From positions 187,362 through 251,361 of the forward strand of contig BCJJ01000023.1 in the NCBI GenBank assembly GCA_039545355.1: 64,000 nucleotides of DNA, read 5' to 3'. Each line of letters begins with the position of its first letter. The stretch's first letter is position 1. This DNA is from Trichosporon coremiiforme. Its lineage: Eukaryota > Basidiomycota > Tremellomycetes > Trichosporonales > Trichosporonaceae. The notes beneath the pieces were generated by a model. That model was given only the letters and a program-made list of their open reading frames with translations, was not told the origin of the DNA and did no database searches. Below, one piece after another: positions 52,724-62,757 of the stretch. Position numbers and translations under genes: made by a program.

Positions 52724-53287
52724 TTACTCCTCGTCCACCTCAATCAGCGGTGGGAGCAGGGGATCCGGCGCGTAGCCCAGAACACTAGTCGACTCGCGGA
52801 ACGTCGCGGACGTGTAGAGGATGGACATGATCTCGTCGTCTGTCAGGTACACGTCTGCAGGGACCTGGGTACGTTCCGGCTTTGATTTCGGGCTTGGTCG
52901 CGGGGGAACAGCGGGCTTCTCGAGTTTCTCAGCCTTGGACAGCTTCTGCATGGCCTCGTCCTGGAGGGCTTCCGCCTCGAGGTCTTTCACGCTGTTGGTG
53001 CTGTAAGGGGGAGCCAGCTTGTCAAGCTTCTCGCGCGCGAACAGTTCGACAAGCGTCGCGTCGAATGTCCCGCCTCCGAGGCGGGACCAGAGGAGGAGCA
53101 CGGTCCGGCCGAGCACGATGGAACCGAAGGCGAGAATCGCGGCGAGACTGAGGTGCGGCGGCGGCGTGAAGGATACCGTCGACAGGGGGATCGGCATGGC
53201 GAGCGCGGACGAGGTCGGGGGCATGCTGCTCAAAGGAGGGGCATGGGTGTGCGGGAGGTAGTGAGTGAGGTCGCGAATGATGAACAA
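52724..53287 (-). CDS. Orphan single-pass protein with charged tail
   Basis: Not recognised. A single exon of 187 residues from ATG 53287; an internal ATG at 53224 (166 residues) is a good alternative because the first 21 codons look like leader. One membrane span (LSLAAILAFGSIVLGRTVLL, ~47-66) is followed by WSRL. The tail has LDKLAPPYSTNSVKDLEAEA, a Lys/Glu helix (MQKLSKAEKLEKPAVPPRPS), and an acidic end (VYLTDDEIMSILYTSATF, then LIEVDEE). There is no signal peptide and the N-terminal side is Pro/Ser-rich. A TATATAA precedes it. The layout resembles the 43-kb and 45-kb genes. Confidence 0.7.
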   Translation of the reverse strand: MFIIRDLTHYLPHTHAPPLSSMPPTSSALAMPIPLSTVSFTPPPHLSLAAILAFGSIVLGRTVLLLWSRLGGGTFDATLVELFAREKLDKLAPPYSTNSVKDLEAEALQDEAMQKLSKAEKLEKPAVPPRPSPKSKPERTQVPADVYLTDDEIMSILYTSATFRESTSVLGYAPDPLLPPLIEVDEE

Positions 53288-55562
53288 ATGTTAAGGCTGG
53301 TAGATGCAGGTGATATCGCTGAAGGTTACAGAGTGCATGCCAAGTGCGTAGAGGTTATATAGAAATCTATCACCAAGTGCGAGGTGGTGCGATGCCCGAC
53401 TCCCGAGGTAGGGCACACAGCCCGAGGGTACCAGGTGCATGAAACGATCAGCGGATCGTCCGAGGCGGGCTGGCGGGCTGTAGCGGGCTGTAAGCGGGCG
53501 GCATCGGTCAACTTTCAGGTCGGGTTACTCAGTTCAGGGTCTCATGCAACAAACTCAGGGCTTGAAGCGGATCCGGAATGCCTTCGCTGCGAGGGCGTTG
53601 AGGCCGGGCCCGGTGGCCTCGGGTCCTAAGCCCTAGCTGCGTAAACAAGACCTCCTCAGCGAAAGCTTCCTCAGGCCCCATGCCGTGCCCTGCGGCCAGT
53701 AGACCTACGGCTAGCGAAGTCAACGGCGAGCTTAGCTCATCATCTCCGTACTTCCTGCCTCTTTGCTTCCGGCCGCCTTCAGTCATCCCTGACCTTCGGC
53801 AACTGAGCGAGGAGTCAAACTTTTCCTTTGTTTTCGTCAATAGACGGTCCTGGCGGTGTTCCGAGGCGTCCGGGTGTGCCCTCGGGCTCCCAGCTCGGCC
53901 GCTCGGGCTTTCCGGTTTCCGCCACCTACGGGAGGGAGGTACGGGAGCGTCCACTCGACTCCGCCGGGCGCCCGAAATCTGCAATGCAACACTGCCGGCG
54001 GCCATGGGTTGCATGCCTGCATGCCATGCTGAATCTGAGGATACCATGCACAGGCCCTTTGTTTCGTGTTGTGGATTAATCGTGCATGCCGCGGAGCTTT
54101 GTATGCGTTCTGCTCTCGGTTGCGATAAGACATGCGTGGGCGGTTCGCTTCGGTAACCGAACCGTCTGACTCGACTCAGCACGTATTCGCGACCGTGACC
54201 TCCTTGTTCTCGCACAACCGCCGTTGCGCACCGGCAGATACGACGAGGCACATATGGACGTCACGTGCGGCGTCGGGCTTAACTCAGACAAAGGAGCCAG
54301 GCCCAGCCATGACTTCAGCCAAGTACGGATCCTGTAATGCATTACGCTAGCGTACGCCGCTGCACTTCACTGCCCTTGCGCTGCGTGCAGTGCCGGTATG
54401 CAGCCAGCGTCCGCAGTCTGCCAAGAGCAAGGCTTGGTTGAGCCGTGCCTCGATCTGGCCGTCAGGATGACGGGCCGGACAAACCTGGCTCCTGCAAACA
54501 GCCAGACGCCGATGACGAAGGACGTCACGAGCGTCGGCAAGACCGCTTCCGCTTGGCTACTGACTCGCCCGTCGTCGCGTTCCTCCGTCAGTCCTGTGGT
54601 GGAGACAGGGGAGTAGAGCCCACGGGGCACATCGTAACCGTCGCGACATCGTATGGCGTCCGTATGCATGGCCAGACTGATGTGCCCCGCTGTGCCAAGC
54701 GATGCTAGGATAGAGATGTACATAGCCACGCGATTATGCTAATCCTTATCTGTTCCCGACATTGCCCGTCTCTACTGACAGGCATAGATGCACAGGGTTG
54801 CCAGATGCCTAATCCCTGGCAGTCGGCCGTCATTTCCTCACTTGCCCGCGTGTCCGTTGCCATTCCTCAGATCTGGACAGTGCCTGACTCTCCGTCTGCA
54901 TGCACTGCTGACTGCACGGTATGGTTGGGAGTCTGGTGGCAATGCAGATGCACTGGGAGATGCTTACCAAGACGAAAATGGAGATGATCAAGCTACAGAT
55001 CCGTTCGGAGTGCGGTGTTTGCCAGAGGACGCCAGCGGGCCCTGGTCCGGTCACCGCGGCGGGGTCTGCATTCTCGGTGTTTGCTACCAAGCAAGCCAAC
55101 GGCCTCTGCCAGGAACTCCGAATGTACCGCGGCTCCGACGTTTCTTCTTGCGTTATTATGCATATGCGTCCTAGAAGCGTGGGAACTGCTCAGCCTTGCT
55201 TATCTGTATCAGTGTGTAGCACAGTCAGTAACGGAGGCATCGGCGGCGGTAGTGCCCAAGAGTGGAGGAACCAGGGCAGCAGCGACGCAGGTCGGCGCCG
55301 AGAGCGGACTTGAGTACTTGCGGCGATCAAAAGGTACAGATACATAGCCAAGATTACTCTACGTGGGCCCGATCATCCCGACCTCCGCATGCCGATTGTT
55401 TCTAGGAGCTGAGGGTCTTCAGGACGCCGACGAACGCCGAGGCCACGTCGAGGGCCTGGACTTGCGGAGACCTGTAGACTCCCCTTGGTGCGCCGACAGT
55501 TCGCTCTGCAGAGGCTACAACCAGCGGAGTCAGTGGAGGCTGCAAGCGGCGCTATCGCGCCG
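53288..55562. other. 2.3-kb gene-poor region
   Basis: No supportable gene. Frames on both strands (for example 53529-54251 minus) are open by chance, with Arg/Pro/Ser-rich translations. Words such as TGCATGCC recur near 54000-54100. It marks the right edge of the accessory-looking block. Confidence 0.4.
53355..53361 (-). promoter_or_regulatory. TATA box of the 53-kb orphan gene
   Basis: The minus strand reads TATATAA 68 nt upstream of ATG 53287 and 131 nt upstream of ATG 53224. The call is based on sequence and position. Confidence 0.45.
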
Positions 55563-57945
55563 TTACAAGCCCTGCCTCGCCGCCTTGAAGCGGGACACCT
55601 TCTTCGGCGGCTGCGGCGGTTCCGGAGCCGCATTGTCGGCGGGATTGCGTTCTACGACGCCACCGATGGCGCTCAGTTTCGGCGCGGGCGGAGCGCGTTC
55701 TGTCACGCCGCCGACGGCTAGACGCCGCTCGATCACGTCCCCGCTCGCCGCCGATGCCGCTGGCTGACGCCCGACCACGTCCTGCATCGGCTGAGGCTGC
55801 ACCTGTTGCATCTGGGGCGGCGCCGACTGCACACTCGGCGGCAAGCTCCCCTCGTAGTCCCTCGTCGCCTTTGTCGGGTCCCGCACAGGCTCGTCGGGGT
55901 TGTACACGCCCGCGCGGAGCTGGTCCATGACGTTCCTCCTGTGCTTGCGGCGCTGTCGCCTGTCCTCGGCGTCCTGACCTGTCTCCTCGCCATCGCTCTC
56001 CGAGTCCTCGTGTACTGTCGGGGGCTCGAAGACGAGCCCGCCATCCTCTTCCCTTCCGACTCGCAGGAATTGGCCGAGGTCATCGGCGGTAGGGTTGATG
56101 ATGCGCAGTGGCTCGTCGCCCTCCCCGCCCTGAATCGTCGACACGCGAGGGACAGCCATGTACACGTTCCCGTCCCCTTCCGCCTCCGGGTCGATCTCGT
56201 CCTCGTCAATGGGACGCTGGCGCTGCAAGCTCCTGTGCAGGGCCAGCGCCGCTTCACGCTGCAACAGCGCCTCGTCGAGGGCGTACTCGTCCTCCTCGTC
56301 GTCGTCGAATTCGCCGAGATCGCCATACTCGTCCGTGTCAGAGTCGTTGTCGACGACGACCAACGGCGTCCTCTCGGCGGGTGCGGCCGAGGTCGAGGAC
56401 TTGGGCAGTTCCCCGACTGAGGGAGGGAGCGGCGCCCGCTCAACGATACTGTTACGCATTGTCGGCATCGGCTTCTGGCTTCCGATGGAGGGGAAGTCGG
56501 GCTTGGCGCCTGCGCGCCGTTGGGCAAAGAGTGATTTCTTCGGCTTGTCCTCGTCCACATCCATGCTGTCGTCTTCGTCGTCGCTACCGATCTCCTGAAT
56601 CTTCGACGGCGGGGGTTGCTCGTGTGCAACCTGCGGCGGGACAGGTGCGTGCTCGACCACACCCCGAGAGGCAAAGTTCGGCTTCGTCGCACTCGGGCTC
56701 GGCGCGAGGTTGCTCGCGGGCTGAGAGCCTGCGGCTCCAGCGATAGCGCGGTCACGCTCCGCAGCGGCGTTAGCGCTCTGGAGGAAGCCGGACTTGAGGC
56801 CGCCGAACGCTCGCTTGCCTGGTGTCGGCACGTTCAGAATCGGGACGGGCTTGGGCGCGATGCTGAGCTTCTCCTGCCCCGGGCGGGCTGGCGGCGAGTC
56901 CGGGGGAAGGGGGACGGAGGAGTCAAACGTCACACTCTTCTTACGGCTCGGCGCCTTCAGGATGCCCTTGGGCTGTTTCCCGGGTGACCTATGCGCAGGC
57001 TGCGCATGTGACGGCTCGTTGCTGGAAGTAGGGACGTTCGGGGGCGTGCTCGGGCGCATTCCTGGCGGCGCGAGACCGTTGGCTTCCGGCTGCGACGGGG
57101 TGGGCTCGGCCGCGGCCGGCTCCACATCCATGCTGTCGTCCTCGTCCTCTGTGTCCGAGTCGGACATGGATCCGAAGATCCGGCGCTTCAGTGCCTCGCG
57201 CCTAGCAGCAGCCTCGGGGGTCCAGTAGTCGTCCTCCTTCTCGTGAATTGTCTCCTCGCCTTCGCCGTCGCCCATCGGCTCCGCACCGATGAGCTGCCCG
57301 TCGGGCGTCTCGCGAATCTCGTGGATCGGCAGGCCGTCCTCGTTCACCGTCTCGTCGCCTGGCAGGTGTAGCTTGTCGGCCAGGTGCTCGCCGACGAGGT
57401 CGACCAGGCTCTGCAAGGACGCAGGCACCTCCTGCTCCTCGCCGTTCGGGCTGCGGAGCGCAAACTGCCCCTCCTTCGGCTGCTGTTGCGCGACCTGCTG
57501 CACAACGGGCCGCGCGGGGTTGTCGTCGGCCCCCCGGAGGACGGGTGAGAAGCGCACGTCCTTTGTTTTCAGCGAGCGGTGCGGCGGCAGCGGAGGCTGG
57601 GCCGCGCTCGGGGCATGCCCCTCCGTCATACGGGCGTGGTCCTCCAGCAGCGCTGTCGTCAGCCTAACCTGATTACCAAAGCTCACCATTCTTTCGCCGG
57701 CGCACGTACTCAGCCGCATGCGCAGGCGGCATCTCGGCCCAAGTGTTCGGCCCCGTCGCGATCTTGACGCTGCTCGTGTTGATGATGGAGCCGGGGAAGC
57801 TCGCCTTGGAGTTGAAGGGGACGAGCGCGGGCCAGGCTTGGCGCGAAGCGAGCGCGTCAAGCCGCGCCGCCAGCAGGTCCAGCGCCGCGACGTGCTCGCT
57901 CAGCTGCGCCCCCGTCGGCTGAATCGGGAGTCGGATCGCGTCCAT
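55563..57945 (-). CDS. BUD27: URI/Bud27-type unconventional prefoldin
   Basis: Two exons, 57687-57945 and 55563-57652, give 782 residues (yeast Bud27 is of similar size). The 34-nt intron runs from GTGAGC to GCTGACGACAG. Its removal joins YVRRRKN to ALLEDHARM and avoids the stop that follows RRRKNGELW. The N-terminal ~100 residues are a prefoldin-alpha-like domain, with FPGSIINTSSVKIATGPNTW matching the beta-hairpin of URI. The middle is acidic and disordered with DDEDDSMDVDEDKPKKSLF modules. The C-terminus has three VIERRL/VTERAP/VVERNP repeats and ends PKKVSRFKAARQGL, as in fungal Bud27. The family assembles RNA polymerases through Rpb5 and joins R2TP/prefoldin-like complexes, shuttling between cytoplasm and nucleus. 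Its neighbour at the window edge is an RNA polymerase I subunit. Confidence 0.87.
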
Positions 57946-58128
57946 GGATGTTTGCTGCTGATGACGCAGATGGTGGTTGCAACAACATGATATGGAACCG
58001 GACGGAAATAAATTACGGTGGAGGTCAGCGGGGCCTCGCCCTTCGCCGCCCCATACTCGCGCGAGCACCGAGGTAGAGTTGCTCCATTGTCCATTGTCCA
58101 TTGTCCATGCACGTATGTACTCTATGCT
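57946..58128. repeat. Short spacer with TCCATTG tandem repeat
   Basis: 183 nt lie between the CofD-like stop and the URI start on the same strand. The 7-mer TCCATTG is repeated 3.7 times at 58083-58108. It lies in the 3' part of the upstream gene or in the URI promoter. Confidence 0.6.
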
Positions 58129-59860
58129 CTATAGCGTCGCCACGACCTGCTCCATCGCCCACTCCACCGTCTTCTCTGAGAACATCGGCACCGCTCCTGG
58201 TGCCGTCTCGTGCACACGTCGCGGGATGCGCACAACGGAGATACCCCGTGCCTGAATTGTCAGCGTCCGCATCGCCTTCGGATCCGTTGTCACCCACCTG
58301 CATAGCTGCATCGTCGACAGGCACTTCGGCGCCCTCGAGGTACGCGACGTGCGTGATAAAACTCGCCGTCTCCCACGGGATCACGTCGTCGGGGCTTGTC
58401 TGCAGTGGTGGCGGCACGTCGTAGTGGCGCAGAATGTTGGCCACTGTGTCGATGTAGTCCATCGCCGTGTAGTCTGGCGTCTCGCGATCGTTTACCGAGT
58501 TCACTGCTGTCAGCTAACAGACGACCGCCAGTCAGCTCACGGAGCATGACTTTCGCCTTGAGCGATTTGGATTGTGCCAGCGCTGTCGCAACGCTCCGCA
58601 AGGCGAGGCACGGGATGATGCTCGTCCACAGCGAGCCGCACGAGTACACGAGGATGTCGCGCTTGTCGATCGCATCGAAGAAGTCGTGGTTCGGCTCCGG
58701 GAAGATCTCCTGGCCGTACAAGTTGATGTAGAACAGACGCTCTATTCGCGCCTCCAGCGGCTCTTCCTTCTGACCCTTCGTGTAGGCAATGTTACCGAGC
58801 AGGCCGTCGTCGTCGGCGTCGACACCCGGCAGCGGCGTGCGCCCCCCCTCTGGAGTGACGCGCGCGCTGTCTGCGGTGTCAAATGTCCGCGAGTCTCGTC
58901 GCAGGCCATGACGAAGGTGTCGGGAGCGCTGCGCGAGAGGGATATCTCGGATGCCGGGGATAGACACAGCGGCATGATCCTGCGTCGGAGCAGGGTGGGA
59001 GATATTGCACTGTCCGATGATCTGCGTTTGGTTTTCCTGTCGTTAGCTGAAAGATGAGAGGTTGCTAGCTCACAAGCTGAACAGCGATCGTGACCGTCTC
59101 TGTTTATCAGTTTCGCACCAAGCACATGTCAGCTCACGGTTCGTGTTGATCACGGGGATGACCTGAGCGCCAGACTGATGTTAGCTCGGTTCGTCCCTGC
59201 GAGCTCACGTTTACTCCTGCCACCGACTTGAACAAGAAGATGGCACTGGGGAGATTGCTGAACAGATCTCGAGCGCCTGTGAGGAAGCCGTTTCCTATGC
59301 TGAAATTCCTGAAGGAGAAGCGCTTGTGTGCTCGTCGGAGGTTGAGGGTCTGAAAGTGAACGAGGAAGGCTAATGTCAGTTCGCTCTCTACTCCGCGCCG
59401 CCGCTTACCTCTGATGCACTCCTTCTTGTCCTCGCCGATGCCGTCCCAGAGATCTCCTCTTCCCTCGACGACTTCCTCCCAGATGTTGCGCACGATCTTC
59501 TCCGAGACATCCGCAGGGAAGCGGTGAGCCATCAAGTTGTAGATAGCTTGTAACTCGCGGTCTTCCTTGGTCACGAGAGTAGACGGCACCGGGATGAGAC
59601 GGATCAAACGTGAGCCTGAAAGTGGTGAGCTTCAGCTGTGCCGCAGTTTGCCACTCACGAATGTCACCAATGGACGGGCCACCGAAGCAGCGCAGGATCT
59701 CAGCAGAGGAGCCTCCATCGTCAGAGACTGGAAGCACAAAGGCTGGGGAAGATCCGAACGCTGACGCGAACGAGTTTGCGCCAGTGCCGCCCGAGACGAC
59801 GAGATAAGAGAGCTTTGAGGCGTCTTCTCGCGGCGTGGTGAGGGCAGGGGCGCCGTTCAT
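58129..59860 (-). CDS. CofD/YvcK-family protein
   Basis: Eight exons give 485 residues: 59659-59860, 59409-59615, 59209-59369, 59138-59174, 59074-59099, 58541-59036, 58298-58503 and 58129-58251. Every junction agrees in phase and the introns are 34-46 nt (the fourth, 59100-59137, is 38 nt). Family motifs appear in order: YLVVSGGTGANSF (nucleotide-binding loop), LPVSDDGGSSAEI, GDIRSRLIRLIP (made by splicing), RRAHKRFSFRNFSIGNGFLT, VIPVINTNQTVTIAVQL (made by splicing exons 4 and 5), and DILVYSCGSLWTSIIPCL. Bacterial relatives are LPPG:Fo lactyl transferase and the YvcK cell-shape factor; the fungal relatives (yeast YNL011C) have no settled function. An ATG at 59914 would add 18 residues; 59860 has the better context (GCCATG). 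Exon 5 is only 26 nt. Confidence 0.88.
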
Positions 59861-60463
59861 GGCGATAACAATGTTCGCGACTAAGGCTGATGCGGCGACG
59901 TGAGGTGTGTTCATTGATCTGCCGCGTTGGGCCGAAGCCGCGGCGGTCGACCTGGGAGGAGGTGGTGACGTACCTGAGCTGAAAGTGATACGTCTGAGAC
60001 AGGTGGGGTGCAGAAAATTAGGTCCCGTGTGGCAACGCGAGGAGAGGGAGGTGAAACAGGACCACGCGACCAGGCTGAGCGTGAACGGCCAAGAGCGGGG
60101 GGCATGAGGGATGCAGGGACGTGGTCGCTTGAAATGACCATAGTGGCCAGGCGCGGCGCCCGAGGCCCCCGAAGAACGGTTGCCCAAGATGGGAGAGGTC
60201 GCGGTGGGTACCAGGTCCCCAGATGTCTCGACGCGCCAGTGCCCAGCCTAGCCCCCCAGAACACGACAGCGGGATCCCAGAGATCAGGCGATATCGTCCC
60301 TGAGCCTTCGACCCCTTCCACCGTCTATGGTGCCATCGCGCTCAACGGCCCGGGGCGAACATCCGGCAAGCTCGAAATCATCGAGTCCATCCCTGTGCGC
60401 CTTCCTTGACATTGCATCTCTCATCTCTCCACTTCCACCTTCCCCACCCGGTTTCGTGCGACC
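59861..60463. other. Divergent promoter between CofD-like and BAR-SH3 genes
   Basis: 603 nt between two divergent starts. The open frame of the CofD-like gene continues upstream to about 60187 but is Ser/Arg/His-rich and unlike a conserved N-terminus. A CT-rich leader precedes ATG 60464. No TATA box is evident. Confidence 0.45.
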
Positions 60464-62441
60464 ATGCAGCGCAAAGCGTTCAAACAGGTGAGCTATATCC
60501 TCGCATGCTGCAGCTGACAAGCAGTTCAACAAGGTCACCCAGTGGACCAACGAGAAGGTAATTTCATCTCGACCTGTTCGATATGCTGACTGCTCTAGGT
60601 CTTCTCGTCCACGGAGAAGACCAAATTCTCAGAGGAGTTTGAAGAGTTCGAGGCCGAGCTCGAGCCGCTGTGCATCGGTGTCGAGAGGTAAGCTTATCGT
60701 ACGGCTGGTGGCAAAGCTGACGACTCCTCAGGCTGCATACGACGTCGAACGCCTTCTACGAGGACAGTGTCAAGCTCACGACCAACCCTGACCCTTACCC
60801 GTCCGGCGAGAATGGAAAGGAGAAGATGCGGCTATCTGAGGCGCTCGGCCTGGTCATGATGGACTACGGCAACGACGCCGGTGGCGCTCTAGGTACGTGA
60901 TGCTGACTGAGCACTGCTGACACTCAGGTGGTAGCCTCGTCAAGTACGGTCAGGCTCGTTGCAAGCTTGCGGAGTACCAGGACGAGTTCAGCGCGCGTCT
61001 GTACGAGCATTACGTTATGAACACTGGTGAGCTACCATTTTCAGCGTTGAGAAGCTAATAGCCAGAGAAGGCGCTGAACTGCGTGAACGAGTACCGGACG
61101 TACCGGAAGAAGATGGACTCGCGACGACTGACGCTGGACGCAAGCTTGACCCGGCAGCGAACGAGCAAGAGGGACAACCCGGCGATTGAGCAGGAAGTCG
61201 AGCTGGCGCAGGAGCGCCTGGACGAGGCGGCCGACGAGACTAAGCTGCGCATGCAGGCGATCAAGGAGGAGCAGGAGATGCAGTTCCACGCCCTCGCTGC
61301 TCTGCTCGAGGCCGAGCTCGCCTACTTCTCGCGCTGCAAGTCCGTGCTGGAGGACCTCCTTTCCGAGTTCCCGACGTCGTATGAGGCACCTGCTGCGTCC
61401 TCGTCTTCTCGTCCAGTGACGAGGCCCCGTGCCAAGTCATCCGCGTCGGCATCCGCTCGCTCGGCGACACCAAAGAGGAAGGATTCGGATGAAGAGGAGA
61501 CCCCGAAGAAAGAGCGTCCAGAGATGAACCGCGCGCGCTCGGACAGTGCGTCTCGCAAGCGCATTTCGATCATGTCCTCTCTCGGCAATATCGGAAACAA
61601 GGGCATGAAGGGCGGTAAGGCTGCTGCGTCGGTTGCCTCCAATGCCGCCAGCAAGACGGCGTCGTACCGTCCGTCGCAGCGTCTCTTCGGACGGAGCGAA
61701 AAGAAATATGCGAACATGGACGAGGAGGAGCTGCGCGCAGTTTCGTTGGCGACCGACGATGAGGACTCGCGGTACGACCCGCCTGCGCGTGGCAGCTCGC
61801 CGCCGAAGAACCGGCAGCGGAGCCACTCTGTCGCTGCCGAGATCATCACGACGACGAACGCGGCCGGGCGGCGCCGAGCTCTCACGACTCCGTCTACGCC
61901 AGGCACCTTCGTCAAGGTGCTGTTCGACTTTGAGGGACTGGAGGCGGACGAACTGCCGCTGCGCCGCGGGCAGATCGTCGAGGTGCGCTCCGAGGTCAGC
62001 GCGGACTGGCTCATCGGCGAGGCGGACGGCATGACGGGTCTCTTCCCCAAGGCGTTCACGGAGGAGTACATCCCTGATCGCCCTGCTCTGCCCTCGCGGC
62101 CGGGAAGCTTCTCCCACCTCAGGAACCACACACACCTCGGCGTACCCGAGCCCAGCAACCGCAGCGTCCGGAGCGACATCAGCGGCGGCGAGAGCGACAG
62201 CGACTCGCTCGACATCATCGACGATGGGCAGAGCACCTCCCTCGCCTCTGCGCCGGCGCCGACACCGACGTCGCGCAGCCGCGCCGGCAGCGTTGCCAGG
62301 AAGGCGCCCCCGCCCCCGCCTAGCAGGCGTGCCTCGGCGATGTCTGCTCCCCGTCCCCCCTTGCCGCGCAGCAGGAGCTCGACCCTCTCACGCCCACAGG
62401 AGGCGAGCCCGTTCGGCGCCTCGCCGTTCTCTGATCAGTAG
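60464..62441 (+). CDS. BAR-SH3 membrane-curvature protein (endophilin-like)
   Basis: Six exons, 60464-60487, 60525-60557, 60599-60687, 60732-60892, 60928-61026 and 61066-62441, give 593 residues; introns are 35-44 nt. Residues 1 to ~225 form a BAR domain: FSEEFEEFEAELEPL, then LVKYGQARCKLAEYQDEFS and a long coiled-coil helix (EVELAQERLDEAADETKLRM). A Ser/Lys-rich linker follows. An SH3 domain lies at ~416-470 (VKVLFDFEGLEADELPLRRG to DGMTGLFPKAFTEEY) with the ALYDY-equivalent and the binding tryptophan (DWLIGE). The C-terminal tail has a polyproline stretch (KAPPPPPSRR). It should bend membranes at endocytic sites or in the secretory pathway and recruit proline-rich partners. Exons 1 and 2 are 24 and 33 nt. 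Confidence 0.9.
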
Positions 62442-62757
62442 TGTCGGTCGTTCTTCTGAGATCCGCAGTGCTGGACACTAGACTCTGGGTTCGTTCACTA
62501 GCATTCGTCTCATCGCAGCCATTCTGTACTCCGTTGCTCTCTCTCACATCCCATAGCATTGCCCCATTTCGTCATGTCTCGTTTTTGGCCCACGCCACAG
62601 AGCGCTGAGGCTGGCCGCGCTCTCGCTCACCGCTACGCGCTTTGCGTTCTTGAACTCTAAAACAATTGCATGCAATGCCAAATGTATCTTGCCTATAAGA
62701 AAATGCGGTCTTGTGATATCTCTACTCTCTCTCTCTCTCATCATCTATTACTCATGC
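62442..62757. other. Convergent 3' intergenic region
   Basis: 316 nt between convergent genes, including a (CT)n tract on the plus strand at about 62719-62738. No gene is present. Confidence 0.5.

Noticed and set aside
30964..53288. Interpretation of the orphan block as a secondary-metabolite or transposon cluster
   Set aside because: No synthase, transposase, reverse transcriptase, terminal repeats or target-site duplications are visible.
53529..54251. 240-codon minus frame left of the URI gene
   Set aside because: Arg/Ser/Pro-rich, no motif, overlaps equally open plus frames; probably random.
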